The notes: generated from the letters alone by a model not told the origin. DNA of 60,000 nt from Takakia lepidozioides (GCA_030704615.1 CM060733.1:66900001-66960000), one strand, 5' to 3'. Shown: positions 21,092 to 34,080, counted from the stretch's first letter. Translations and numbers: made by a program.

Positions 21092-24000
21092 TCAGTCTGA
21101 CTCAGAGTCAGTACAATGTATCCCCGCGTCCTCTACATCTAAGTCTAAGTACTGAAGAACCCCGGATCTACGCTGGCTACACCTACGGCTGGGCAATAAA
21201 AAGTCAGGGGATAGAGACTCGGCCGCATGAAGTGCCATTGCTTCGGCATACACAGGAAGCAGAAAATTGGAAAGGGGGCTGTCAAAAACAGACTCGTCAC
21301 AAATGGGGGTATCTCCTGAAGATCCATCGTTGCCTTTCCTGCAAGTCACAGCCCGAAAAAAGTTATTACTATAAATTTGATGTCTGAGAAATTGAGATGG
21401 CTCCCAAAGTGGGTTTAGGACTTACTCACATGAAAAGTCGTTGTCGACTTGCTTATCCTCGGGATCGTCATCATTTCGGATTTGAATCCTCTCAGTCTGT
21501 GTGCCTGAAGTGGAGCCAGACAAAAGGGGGAGGAGCACTGTCTTGTAAAGGTCAGAATCACCCTCCATGCCAAAAAGGCTTCTTCCGCCTGCCTTGCATG
21601 CATGGTAAGTTGCTCCTGCACCAGACATGAGGACATGAACAGGTTGGTGGGGGGGGGGATTTAAGAAGATGAAACTGGTGAAAGAAAATCAATTCGGAAG
21701 GGAGAGAACGAACCTGTGGACACAGAAAGATCGACCACCCGTGCAGAATGGTGGCTGCATGACTCCAGCAGTATCTGCATGAACGCTGGGGTTTTTTCCT
21801 TTGCACCTCTCCAGGGAGTGCCATCTGGTCTCTTGAGAGTCTGACTGGACTGCATGAAGTTGTACAAAATGTCATCGACATGCGGCTCATACGGGGGGTT
21901 GACGAAACAACCTTGGTCAGAAATCTCAAAGCTGCGGACGGAGGATGGTGTCTTTGAGGTGCGAATCCTCCGCAGGTAGATCACCTCGAACATCCTCGTC
22001 TGCCAAAGACTGCAGGTTAGGATGGTAAACACAAACTATAGTGGAAGTTTGCACACTGGAAATTCAAAACAAATGCATACAACAATATGTTTTGTCACGA
22101 ATCTGTCATGATCGGTGTCGATCATTACACATTCTTCTATAGTGGAGCTGCAGAGAACATTGAAACGCAACATGAAAGCACAAGAAGAAGGGAGACGGCA
22201 TACCAGCTGACCAGGACAACCCCCTTTCACAAGGTATAGGCTGTTCACACAATTCCACGTGCGCAAAACTTCAAACCCAGAGGACTTCAGGTATGATGCC
22301 AAGGCCCGACGACTATCTTTGTCACATGTTTGAAAAAGCAGAAGTGTCCCTGCATCAGAGAGGAAATTATTGCAGAACCCGAACACCCAACTCCAGTAGT
22401 TGTCATCGAATTTGTTCCAGCTTGGTGTCTTGCCCTTCGGAAGAACTTCCGGCACAGCCTGGCCGTCCGGGATGTCGAGAATGACAATGTCAGCCGCAAA
22501 TATTTTCTGTACACCGCACACGAAGGTGGGACCAGTGCTCACCTGCAACAGACATGTCAAATTTTAGAACGAAGACAATAATGTTTTCAAAGAACCAAAC
22601 TTTAAGGCAACAAATGACACTTACAGAAGCAAAGGAAAAAAAATCAAATTGTCACCAGATTAAGGAATGAGATCATGTTGTCCCAGGTAGGCGAAGGCAC
22701 CCCAGTGTATCCTCTCTTTTGACTCTGCATCATTGTCAGCCATCCCTCATTGACAATCTTAATCTCGTCTGCCGAATCTGCACGGGAAGGGTGTGGCTTG
22801 GCATCGAACACGCACTGAATTGTGCGGGTATACCTTCCAGCAGTGAAGTCCTTCTTACTCTTTTTTTCCATCTCCCTTTCTGTTTCTTTCTCCTTCCCCT
22901 TGTCCTTTTCCTTGTCCTTGTCCTTGTCCTTGGACTTGTCTTTGTCCTTTGGCTTTGCTGGTGACCTGGCTATGACATCAGGAGCCTTGTCTTTTGGTTT
23001 GCGCCCCGCCTTCTTGCCCTTCTGTGTCGTTTCCTGAGCATCAGGCTCCTTGGCAGCCAATGTTGCTATGTTTCTTTGGTACTCCTCGTCATTCAGAGGC
23101 GCCAGCATCTCAGCATTATTGTTCAAATATTTCATGTGCTGCTCTTGAAAGGTCGTGTGCTCAGGTGGGCAATCTAGGTACCAACCACAGTCTCTAAAAT
23201 GAGAAGGACTCCAGTCCTTCAATATCCCTGCAGTGTACATGGTTGGATCGTTTGCAGGGTCCGACCACATGTCAAGATAGTCTGGAATACCGCTGAGGTG
23301 ATTTCCATCCATAAGCACATATTTCGTGTACCTGTGAAACACGAGACAAAACACAACCCACCAAAGCGCGAAGTGAGTAAGATGCCAGTAGCACAGAATG
23401 AAAAAGGAGCTCTCAGGAGCTCAACTTCCTTATGTATGCCTCCAATGTCATTTGAGGCGGGGAAACAATTGAAATTTTCAAGTCCTTCAAAGTCTGCTCG
23501 AGCACAATGGTGGCGCGCTTCTCCAGCTGCAAATGGTACATTTGTCAATTTTGCAAATAAGGTACTCATCACATTCATGAAGTCAACAAAAATGGAATTT
23601 CCTTGAATACATACTTGACTCCAAAATGTAGCCTTGTGAAGCCAGTTGTCAAACACAATGTCACTGATTACTTCCACCTTTGTGCCAGGCTGTATAGTGC
23701 TCTTTGGGAACTGATTCAAGTCCTTCACTGTCTGATCTGAGTTCCAAATCTCCAGCCACCTTATTTTGGTTTGGGGGTCGACCATGGAGATGGCCAGCCG
23801 GTGCAATTTCTCCTGCTGCATCTCCGGGTGCACATGCTTGTCATAGTGAGATTTGATCTGCAGAAGGAACTTAGCACCAAGGCCAGGATCTACTATTCTA
23901 AGCTGCTTTCCGAAGGCGGACATCAGTTTGGTTCTGCGGAATTCATACTCTTTCTTTATTGCTGCTTCCACACCCTTTGATGTCATAAGTTCCTCTGTTG

Positions 24001-26978
24001 TAGTGCAGTAGTATTCAGATTTCCCCTTCTCAGCTGCCTCTGCCAGCTCTTGCTGCATTGATCAAAATAGGGATGAGTACAAAACGAAATACAAACATGT
24101 ATTCAGAAAGACAAGTGAGTACAGGCTCGGCCTTACCAAATACATGTACTCCAGAAACGCCTTTCGAGTCAAAGAATACCAAGTGCCTGCAGCTCTTCAT
24201 GTTTCGCACTTCTTGATTATATCGGGGTGGAGTACTGTGCGAAAATCATCCAGCTTCATCAGACCAATCCTCTGAATTCGGAACAGTGTGTGGACCAAGC
24301 TTGTTGTCACATGCGATTTCTCTGTCGATCTGCAATAAGATTGGAAACAATGCATTGGTAAACATCGTTTTTCGGTGGGATTAACAAGACATTGGAGAGG
24401 CAATGGAGTCTCTAGGATGACTTACTTGTTCATGTCGTGCATAGCTGTAAGAAGCCTAGCGATGTCGTTTCCAGGATCCAAAACCATTGCCTCTACAGCA
24501 ACATGCTTGTCTTTCTCTTTCGCATGATGTTTCTGAAAGTATCCCATCCATGCCAGCAATCGGTGGTTGCCGTCCTAGACGTAGAACATGTGGTTGCAGA
24601 ATTGCTGGGTGTTTCTTCCCATCATGAGGCCTAGCTCGAACTCCTCATTAACATCCTTCCAGCACTCATCCCAGGTATCTTTGATCTCAGGAGACACTAA
24701 TGTGCTTTTCCCATTTGTATCCATCAATGACACATAAAAAACTTGTGCACCAAGTCTGTATCCATGCACGAAATCAGTTTCCAATTTTGTTATGTCATAG
24801 GGAAGATGGGGACGCACAACAGGCATAGATATCATCCGGCATAGTGGGATGTCCAGACGCCCTCCAGAGACGAGCATGTCCCTAATAACCTCCTGAGAGT
24901 TTACCTTCTAGAATGACATGAGTTCTTTCACCTTGTCAAGGTAGTGCACTTCAGGTTCATCTGCTTCATTGCTATTCTCAGAGCTCTTGCCAGACTCGTC
25001 CCCATCTCCAGAACTTTTTGCCTTTGTTCCTGTTTGCTTGGACTTCACAGTTTTCTGCACGATGCCATTCCAATCTGTCAGTGAGTAATGTGCAAATAGT
25101 GAATGTCCGTACCGACCATCACTCTGTCTCCTCTCAAATCACAGTGAATGGCGGCACCGACATTCACAACAATCTACAAAACCAAAGCTGATCCAGACGA
25201 ATGCAAACCAAAACAATATGACTACATAGTGATGGTCGGTACCGACAATCATTATGTTTCTGGGCGAACATGTACACTGAGGTTCTGAGCATTAGCGAAC
25301 GGCATTAACGACAATGCATTTGACATTGCATTTGAAGGACCTGCTGGATCGCTTTGGTGCAATGAAATATATGTCTAAGTGATTGGCGGCACCGACACTC
25401 AGTCTAGTTTAGGGCAGAAATTGAGTGCAAATAAGTCAGAGAGACTCCATTATGATGATCGTCACAAACAATCACTATTTCTTGTCTGTCTCGAACGTAC
25501 TTTCCAATCGATACTCTACATGAATCTACAGTATGGTCGCCAAAAAAGTGATTGGCGGTACCGCCATTCCACTTCCCTAATCTGTTCAACCTGAAACATA
25601 GAAAATGCAATGCAAGACTAACTAACTGAATATGCCGACCATTACTCTACCTCCACGTACACAGATACATAAAGCTCATGAGGAGAATCGAATGGCGTTA
25701 ACGACAATCGCACAACACTAGAATCAAATGCCGACAATCACATGTTCCTGCTACAGAATGAAAGAGAAGGAGTGTTTGAAAGGCAATCAGACTGACTCTA
25801 TGATCTGAAGAATAGTGAATGGCGGTACCACAAGTCACAAACTGCTGGTGTGGAAAACCATAAACAGAGTAGTACAAATCAAATCAATGTGGCTTCATAG
25901 TGAATGGCGGTACCGACAGTCACAAACTGTAGGTGTGGAAAACCATAAACAGAGGAGTACAAAGCAAATCAACATGGCTTCATAGTGAATGGCGGTACCA
26001 CCAGTCACAAACTGCTGGTGTGGAAAACCATAAACAGAGGAGTACAAATCAAATCAACGTGGCTTCATAGTGAATGGCGGTACCGACAGTCACAAACTGC
26101 AGGTGTGGAAAACCATAAACAGAGGAGTACAAAGCAAATCAACATGGCTTCATAGTGAATGGCGGTACCACCAGTCACAAACTGCTGGTGTGGAAAACCA
26201 TAAACAGAGGAGTACAAAGCAAATCAACATGGCTTCATAGTGAATGGCGGTACCACCAGTCACAAACTGCTGGTGTGGAAAATCATAAACAGAGGAGTAC
26301 AAAGCAAATCAACATGGCTTCATAGTGAATGGCGGTACCACCAGTCACAAACTGCTGGTGTGGAAAACCATAAACAGAGGAGTACAAAGCAAATCAACAT
26401 GGCTTCATAGTGAATGGCGGTACCACCACTCACAAACTACTGGTGTGGAAAACCATAAACAGAGGAGTACAAAGCAAATCAACATGGCTTCATAGTGAAT
26501 GGCGGTACCACCACTCACAAACTACTGGTGTGGAAAACCATAAACAGAGGAGTACAAAGCAAATCAACATGGCTTCATAGTGATGGTCGATACCGACCAT
26601 CACTTTCTAGGACATTGCACTCACTCTCTTCGTAGATCTTTAAACAGGAAATGGAAGGTAGAGAACACTTACTGGCGCCTTCTTAGGTTTTGAATTTGGA
26701 TCCCCTTCTGCAGCTTTCCTCTTCCCTTTCTCATCTGCTGGAATTTCTGTCTGCTCTAGGGTTTGTAGACCTTCTCCCGGATCAGCATTCCCCGGACTTC
26801 CACCTCCTTCAGTTTCCCTACGAATCAGCTCTGCTTCCACAGTCTGGTTTCCAACGCTCACTGTTCTCTCTGACTGTGTGACAGCTGTAGCCTCATTCTC
26901 GGTCTGCTCTTGTGTTGCAGTCTCCGCGTTCACCTGCTGCCTTGGCCCTGTGTTCTCCATCAAGCGATGCCTCGTCAT
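21092..26978 (-). pseudogene. ParB-like plus permuted N4/N6-type DNA methyltransferase-like gene, copy A (about ten exons)
   Basis: Probable exons on the minus strand: 26978-26673, 25054-24426, about 24332-24137, 24052-23616, 23525-23.4k, 23332-22.65k, 22543-22.21k, 22.01k-21.71k, 21.62k-21.42k and a last one to 21092, with GT-AG borders where checked. The N-terminus is charged. Exon 2 resembles a ParB fold: LDIPLCRM, then FYV-stop-DGNHRLLAWMGYF. Exon 6 has a Lys/Asp-rich repeat. Exon 7 carries ILDIPDG, in the place of the catalytic DPPY motif. Exons 8-9 carry the SAM-binding motif (VVDLSVSTG, then GAT). Catalytic motif before SAM motif is the permuted order of beta-class DNA methyltransferases. 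In-frame stops: TAG near 24.91 kb, TAG 24575-24577 (between FYV and DGN), TGA 24197-24199. Activity is doubtful, since DIPDG departs from the consensus. Confidence 0.7.
25080..26600. repeat. Intron 1 palindromic minisatellite (core GGCGGTACCGCC)
   Basis: From about 25.81 to 26.58 kb a unit of about 85 bp is repeated some nine to ten times. Each unit contains TGAATGGCGGTACC followed by GACAGTCAC or ACCAGTCAC. Single related palindromes flank it: TGGCGGTACCGCCA near 25.55 kb, GATGGTCGGTACCGAC near 25.23 kb and GATGGTCGATACCGACCATC near 26.58 kb. All lie inside intron 1 of the methyltransferase-like gene copy A. Confidence 0.9.
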
Positions 26979-27870
26979 TTGCTCTCTTGCTCTGAGTCTC
27001 TCTCTAAGGGAAGTAAAATAGAGCGACTTCCTTTTCTTTCAAATCGTAGAAGAAACCCTCTCCAGCTTGACTACCTCTCTCCCTCTAAGTACGAAAACTT
27101 GAAAGACAAAGTGAGTTGCGTGCATGCGTTGGGGATTGCCTCTAGAAGCATCGGATTCCCTGTCGCATGACCGTTACACAAATGTCGCTCCCTTATTAGT
27201 GCACCTACCAGCCATTAGTGGACAGCTGTTCGTCTGCAATGTAGTAATCGATGTCTGACGTGTGTCGCCCAAAATGAATGGCGTGTCGTTTATTTGAACG
27301 GTTTCAATAATTTAAAATAACAACGACAGATAATATAAATGAATACCACATTGCATATAAACAACGACTGCTCAGCCTAGAACCAATGGTCTGACTGCTT
27401 AGCCTAAACCAAAATGCCTATGCCATCAGAACCTTGCCACCGTGGAATAATATATATGGGGCCATCTGGCGCACAATCTCAGACAAATAAATGTAAATGA
27501 ATGAGTGTTTGATGACATATTTTTGGATATCATACACATTCATCCTTGTAATCCAACCCCATGTACGTTTCACAGTTTGGACACTTCCGAGACGTCGGTT
27601 GGTTATTATGTTTATTGATGAGGTTCTGAATAAAGGTTTAACAACTACCAAAATTGCTCCTAGGGATACTCTGTCTACAGGGCCCACAAAAAAAGTAATT
27701 AAAATGGACGGCTGCATGTCTGGAAGGAATAACAGAATGTGCACAATCATCGTGTGAGCTTTCTCCGCGATATTCTCTGCTCATTCTTCAACAGTGTACT
27801 GGAGACCTCAGTCAACAGATTTCACTGAAGAGCTGCGATAGCAAGGCATCTTCATACTAGAGGAGGGAAG
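26979..27870. promoter_or_regulatory. Shared upstream region between two divergent genes
   Basis: 892 bp separate the start codon of the minus-strand methyltransferase-like gene (26978) from that of the plus-strand transposase copy (27871). It is AT-rich without an obvious TATA box or palindrome. Inferred to be a bidirectional promoter from gene orientation alone. Confidence 0.4.
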
Positions 27871-29207
27871 ATGACTTCCTCTGAAGCGGAGTTCTTCTCT
27901 GACGACAAACCAGTGTCATTCTCCAATGAAGCCCTTGACAATGGATTCGCAATTGTCCTGGAACATGTCTTGGCTACCCGGTTTGAGCTTCAGAATGGCT
28001 CCATCTTTTTGGAGAAAGAGGTGTACGATTTGGAAGGGAAGTTGTTGAAATACTTTTTCCAAAACTGTGATGAGACGACTCATGTCAACCAGTGGAGAGT
28101 GCGCCTTGGTTGATACAGAGTACTTGGAGAGCCTCGGCGGAAGTCCCTTGGATCATATGTGACGCCCGGGACTGCTGCTTCAGTCGTTGAAGACAAGGAG
28201 GTGGTGGTGAAAAAAGAGCAGACGTCCTCCACTCCAATCGTTGAGCTTTCGGATTCGTCCGATGATGACATAAGTGAAATTCCAAATCCAGGCCTTCATA
28301 CTGTAGTTGGGGAAGCGGATAAAGATTGCATTTGTAGTATCATTCCAAAACTGCGGGCGATGGGAGGAATGGCAGGTTTCAAAAGTGAGTTGCGAGGAAT
28401 TCATTGGGAATCTTTGAAGCAGGTGCCTGTGAAGTTCCTGCCAGAGACTTTTGAATTATCCTATTCGAGCTGCCTCCTCCTCTGCGAGTTGGAGGTGTCA
28501 CAATCATGATGCATGGAATGGACAAGAAACATGACGGGCACTCGTGGTGCAGAACAAAAACATCCAATATTCAAAATGATGACAAGCTTGTTTTCATGAG
28601 AACAGTTTGCAATGGACACCTTAGGTGTGATAATTTGAATTGCAGACATTTTCTTCAGTCTGGGGTTCACAATCAAAGCGAGTGGGAGGGTCTGGCGGAA
28701 AATCCATTTAAGCTTGGGTCTACCCCTCCACCGGCAAACACTTTCGTTTGCAAATTCTGCAAACTTGTGCCATCCTGCCTGGCACTGTGCGGAGCAAGAA
28801 TGTACTATGTTGTCCACCGTTTGAAAACAATGACAAGAGCTTGTGTGCATTTCGGTTTCCATAACCATCCTGTCTCGAAGGGGGATTATAGGGAGAGTGT
28901 TGAGATAGTATCGAGGTTCATTAAACAGGAGTACGAGAGAAACCCATCCGCAACAACATCTGCAATTGCTCTTGGCACAAGCAAGTTCTTCTTGGAAAGC
29001 CATATTTTGAGTGAAGGGGATTCTGTGGGGACTAAACTTGACGGTGCCGCATTGGACCTGGTCATGGATCATTTCTCCACTGTGAGTTCACCTAATATTC
29101 GGCATCAGATCAATGCATTGAGAATGGGCTCTGGGATCAGAGGCTACATAGACAACATTTTGGAATTGAAACGACTTAGCAAGTATGACTCTAGATGTGA
29201 AATGTAG
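27871..29207 (+). pseudogene. MULE-like transposase, copy 2 (N-terminal half only)
   Basis: Aligns by eye with copy 1 in order: N-terminal domain (NGSIFLEKEVYD, NQWRVRLG), acidic linker with LSDSSDDDISEI, Cys/His-rich part (KHDGHSWCRTKT, CKFCKLVPSC) and the following helical block (SPNIRHQINALR, ILELKR). A TGA at 28111-28113 and a frameshift near 28.5 kb interrupt it. Homology stops near 29.2 kb, before the DDE core, where PPR-derived sequence begins. It diverges from the methyltransferase-like gene copy A. Confidence 0.75.
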
Positions 29208-29299
29208 AAATGTAGACTCTAGATGTCAAATGACCATGTTATGAAATGTCCAATTTGCAACATTGTCATGGAAATTCAATTCAAGTGAAGTTGCGAAGG

Positions 29300-30055
29300 G
29301 AGAGTTTCATAACATGGCTGAACAAGATGTTGTCTCAAGGAACACGCTGAATCTCGCAAGATATGGCCAGCATGTGTGCGGGATGAGGGCATTGGAGACA
29401 TATGAGCAAATGTTGAGAAGAGGTGCAGCCTGACCGGGTTACGTTCATTTGTGTTTGCAATGCATGTGCAAACCTGGCAGCCCTGGAGACTTGGTAAAGG
29501 GCAAAGAGGTCCATCGTGACATTGTCAAAGCTGGAACTGTACCAGATGTAACAATACCTCGTCGACATGTATGCCAAACGTGGGAGCATTCCCTTGTGGA
29601 CAAGGAGTATTTAACAATATGGCTGAGCAAAATGTGGTGTGGTGGAACGTGATGATCGCAGGACATGCACAACATGGGCGGGGATTGCGGGTTTTGGAGA
29701 CCTATGAGCAAATGATGTGGGTCTAGGGGGTGAAGCCCGAGCACATTACGTTTGTTTGTGTTTGTAGTGCATGTGCGAGCCTGTTGGAGAAGGGCAAAGA
29801 GGTCCATGGTTGCATCGTCAAAGCTAGAATTGTGGTAGATGTCATTCTGAACATGAATACCCTTCTAGATAGGGAGTGTTCAACAATATGGCTGAGCGAA
29901 ATGTGGTGTCGTGGAAAGTGATGATTGCAGGACATGCACAACAGGGGCGGGGATTGCAGGTTTTGGAGACCTATGAGCAATTGATGTGGGAGGGGGTGAA
30001 GTCCGACCACATTACGTTCAGAGAGTTCAAATGCCTCTCCACCATGACCTTGCTT
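29300..30055 (+). pseudogene. PPR (pentatricopeptide repeat) gene fragments, PLS type
   Basis: Stop- and frameshift-ridden sequence still reads as PLS-type PPR repeats: VMIAGHAQHGRG, LETYEQM, HITFVCVCSACASL, GKEVHGCIVKA, MYAKRGSI. Two tandem segments (about 29.3-29.7 and 29.63-30.05 kb) repeat the same motif order. PPR proteins normally bind organelle RNA for editing or processing. This copy cannot be functional. It directly abuts the truncated transposase. Confidence 0.8.
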
Positions 30056-30162
30056 AGCTAACCATGCCTTGCTGATGTTGTTGTCTTGCACTTGAGCTGT
30101 TTTTGGACACTGGCTGGAACATCCACAAGGCGGCTCTGCTCGAGAGAGAAATCAGCTGGAAT

Positions 30163-30188
30163 CACTACAACAAATTGCGGCTTTTACG
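30163..30188 (+). repeat. CACTA left terminal inverted repeat
   Basis: Begins CACTACAACAAATTGCGGC, preceded by target duplication AAT. Confidence 0.9.
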
Positions 30189-30689
30189 TCTCTGTGTTAT
30201 GACTGCAAATGCAGTCATGGAAGCCATTTACGACTTCCTGACTCTGCAGACGTAAAGACCTAGTCAGTTGTGACATGGCAGATATGACTCTCCAGGCTGG
30301 CTGTCACGTGGCGCCAGAGCAGCTGTGGGGGTAGTCATACACGCTGGCATTACTGAATGACTGAACGGGTCCATGTCAGCTGCTGTGTAATAGAGACACG
30401 TGCTCTCTACAGAACACGCCACGTGTCAGACTGCGACGCCATCCAACTGCAGAGCAGGGAATCAGACGTCAGCATGTGTCGCATCGTGATTTTGACACGT
30501 GGTTTCTCATGTCAATTGACACGCGTCGCTGTTGGGGGTTGTAGATTTACTTTATTGTTATTATAATTACTAAAATAATTATTATAATTATTTGTTATTA
30601 TAATTATTATTACTGACCAACATGGGACAGTGGCACATTATTAAATAACGAATTTTTGAAATTATATTCTTAGATAAAATATTTATTCG

Positions 30690-31760
30690 CTCAGATACCA
30701 AAACACACCCTTGCGGGGAAGGAGAGTTTGCCTTAGTGCCTGTGCTGAATTGCATCTGCTACTGTTACCTGTTTATGGATACTTTTTTATTGTCACTTTG
30801 GCAGTATCATATCAAAGTCACTCCAAACTATCTACCATCTACCCATGACCATCTACCCATGCAGGTTTCTTGTAGCTATCCTTCCACAGGGAATCATAGG
30901 TAATCTGGAGCTTGAAATCCGGCTTTCTTGGATGATCTGGACCCACACTCTATCCCTGCTCCTTCAGCTATCCATGCCTCTGCATAGATCATGCATATAT
31001 CCTTGCATTGCTGTTAGCAGCTGACAATGACAGCCTACATTTGTTCCAGCAAACACCCAACTCAACTTACCACACTAGTTCCTATTCTCAATTGCATCTG
31101 TTACTCTCTGTAATCCAACAGGCATTTACCTTTTTGCCTCGGTTGTCCCACCATTGACTGGGGTCAGAAAAGTATTCATTCCACAGCTTCCCCTCATCTC
31201 CGTTAACTGTTTTTCGATACTTTCCTGTTGTCACATTGGCAATATCATGTCAAAGTCACTCCAAACTAGATTCATTCAACCAGCTAACTTGCAGACATTG
31301 AAATTTAGGGCCGGTTCTGATAAGAGGGAAAAACAGGGTGAAATGTGTTGAAGAAGGTGCCTTTATTAGCAGTGCTTGATTTTATCAATTGTGCCGCTAC
31401 TCCTGCGGCTTCCAGTTCACCATCTACCCATGCAGGTTTCTTATAGCTAAATCCACAGGTAATCATAGGTAATCATGTGCTTGAAATCTGGCCCTCTTGG
31501 ATGAATCTGGACCCATACTCTATCCCTGCTCTTTCAGCTATCACTGCTTCTGCACAAATCATGCATACTTCCTTGCCTTGCAGCTGATAATGACAGCCTA
31601 CATTTGTTCTAGGAAACACCCAACTCAGCTTATCACACTAGTTCCTATGCTGAATTGCGTCTGCCCTCTATAATCTAATAGGCATTAACCTTTTTCCCTC
31701 GGTTGTCCCACCATTCCACAACTTCTCCTCGTCTCTATGACCTGTTTCTGGATACTTTCC
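30690..31760 (+). repeat. Dispersed repeat family R1, copies inside the CACTA element
   Basis: Two related blocks (about 30.69-31.40 and 31.41-31.76 kb) share phrases such as CATGCAGGTTTCTTGTAGCT, CACTCTATCCCTGCT and CATGTCAAAGTCACTCC. A third partial copy lies at about 32.74-33.17 kb. Inverted copies are found outside the element at 36.90-37.84 kb. No coding content was recognised. Confidence 0.75.
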
Positions 31761-31789
31761 TGTTGTCACATTGGCATCATGTCAAAGTT

Positions 31790-32440
31790 CAGATCGACAT
31801 CTAGTACAATTCCACCACGAACCTCTTTGCTTTTTTGCAGGGCTGCCAGGCTTGCACACATGTTGCAAATGTAACAAACGCGACGTGGTTGCGCTGCAGT
31901 ATCCCTTCCCACACCACTTGCTCATAGACCTCTCCAAAGGGCCTCCATCCCGTGCCGCTGTTGTGCATATGGACGATCAACATCACAAACCCCGTCTTCA
32001 CTCATTGCCTACTCTAGGTAAGTGCAATTATGGGCTAGGCTGGTACCACATCTCATTCAGCCATATTATCAAAACAACCATGTATCCTTGTAGTTGCACC
32101 CTGCAACCTTGGCATACATGTCCACTACGGCAACGTTCAGAATCACATCAAAAACAATACCAGCTTTGACAATATCACCGTGGACCTCTGTACCCTTTTT
32201 CAGGGCTGCCAGGCGTGCATTTGACATACATATCCACCAAGGCAGTGTTTAGAGTGACATCTAGTGGTACAATTCCAGATTTGATAATGGACCTTTGCGT
32301 CCTTTCCCGGGCTACTAGGCTCGCATTTGACATACATGTACACCAGGGGAATGTTCAGAATGACATCAGGTACAATTCCAGCTTTGATGATGTCACCATG
32401 AACCTCTTGGCCCCTTCCCAGGGCTGCTAGGCTCGCATAT
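31790..32440 (-). pseudogene. Antisense PPR fragments inside the CACTA element
   Basis: On the minus strand, short frames read as broken PPR repeats (VYEQVVWEGI, HVAFVTF, then repeats of the VHGDIVKAG and DMYAKRG type). At least three degenerate units are stacked. They resemble the PPR fragments at 29.3-30.05 and 36.8 kb and were probably captured or inserted, then duplicated. Confidence 0.6.
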
Positions 32441-33172
32441 GCATATTAACAAACACAAATGAACATGACCTGGTTTGGCTTCATCCTTTCCCACATCATT
32501 TGTTCTTAGGTTTCCAAAGCCTTACTCCCACACCTATGCTACACACACCTTACAATCATGGCAGTCCACAACACCACATCTCATTTAGCCATGTTGTCGA
32601 ACTCTCCCTTTGCATCAGGCTTGTTGCACCCACATTTGGCATACATGTCCACTAGGGCAGTGGTCAGAATGACAACTAGTACAGTTTCAGCTTTGACGAT
32701 GGCACATGGCCAAGAGATATCCCAATATCCCGCTACCAATGGGTTCAATGCATACTCTTGTCACATTGGCAGTATCATGTCAAAGTCACTCCAACTAGAT
32801 TCACTCAACCAGCTAACTTGCAGAATTGAACATGAAAATTTAGGGCCGATTCTGATAAGAGGGGAAAATAGGGTGAAATGTGTTTCAGAAGGTGCCTTCA
32901 TTAGCAGTGCTTGATTGTATCAATTGTGCTGCTGCTGCTGCGGCTTCCAATTGACCATCTACCCATGCAGGTTTCTTGTATCTATCCTTCCACAGGGAAT
33001 CATAGATAATCTGGAGCTTGAAATCTGGCCCTCTTCCACACTCTATCCCTGCTCCTTCAGCTATCTATGCCTCTGCACAAAATCATGCATACAACAATCA
33101 TTCCAGCAAACACCCCCAACCCTACTTATCAATGAGCAACAAGCTAACTTACATAATTCAATATGCATCTCA

Positions 33173-34080
33173 AGGCCGAGTCTGATGAGAGGGCAAAACA
33201 GGCTGAAATAGGTCGAAGAAGAACCCATAGAGGATTTGACCGACCATCAACCCAAAAGGACCTCTTGTGTGTGCTGCTTGTGTCTTGTAGTCAGGTAATG
33301 TCGGATTGGTCTGTGAGAACCAGCACGGTGCAGATGAGCAGGCAGAGATTGAAACACGGCCTGCTAAGACCAAGCTGACTCTCCCAAGAACCTTGAAACA
33401 TCAGGAAGAATACCAAATCATGGTACTAACAGGAGCCAACAGCCCACATTTGCAGGATGGACAAACTTCTTCACATCGTACATTAAGGAAAAGCCACACC
33501 TTGCCATTGCGGTTGTCGCACCATCGTGAAGGATCTTTAAAAATCTCATGCCAACTCTGCTCCGTGCTGCAAATGAAGGGCCGAGTCTGATGAGAGGGCA
33601 AAACAGGCTGAAATAGGTCGAAGAAGAAGGTGCCCTCACCACATTGTCCTCGACCTTGTGTCATGGCCCATGGAGGATTTGACTGACCATGAACCCAAGA
33701 GGACCTCTTCAGTGTGCTGCTTGTTTCTGTAGTCAGGTAATGTCGGATTGGTCAGTGAGAACCACCACGGTGCAGCTGAGTGGGCAGAGATTGAAACACA
33801 GCCTGCTAAGACCAAGCTAACTCTCCCAAGAACCTTGTAAACATCAGGAAGAATACCAAATCATGGTACTAACAGGAGCCAACAACCCACATTTGCAGGA
33901 TGGACAAACTTCTTCACATCGTACATTAAGAAAAAGCCACACCTTGCGATTGCGGTTGTCCTACCATCGTGAAGGATCTTTTAGAAACTCATGCCAGCTC
34001 TGCTCCGTGCTGTAAAATCAGGGCCGAGCGGGTAGAGATTGAAACACGGCCTGCTAAGACGAAGCTGACTCTCCCAAGAA
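33173..34080 (+). repeat. Tandem duplication, unit about 410-440 bp
   Basis: Unit 1 starts near 33173 and unit 2 near 33580, both with GGCCGAGTCTGATGAGAGGG. A third, mostly deleted unit begins near 34020. The units share the phrase GCAGAGATTGAAACAC. No coding content was recognised. Confidence 0.8.

Noticed and set aside
22800-23030. Phe/Ser/Leu-rich plus-strand frames resembling membrane proteins
   Set aside because: They are the antisense of the Lys/Asp-rich repeat in exon 6 of the minus-strand methyltransferase-like gene.
23413-23415. TGA in exon 5 of methyltransferase-like copy A as a further nonsense mutation
   Set aside because: The 3' border of this exon could not be fixed, so the codon may lie in the intron; left out of the stop tally.
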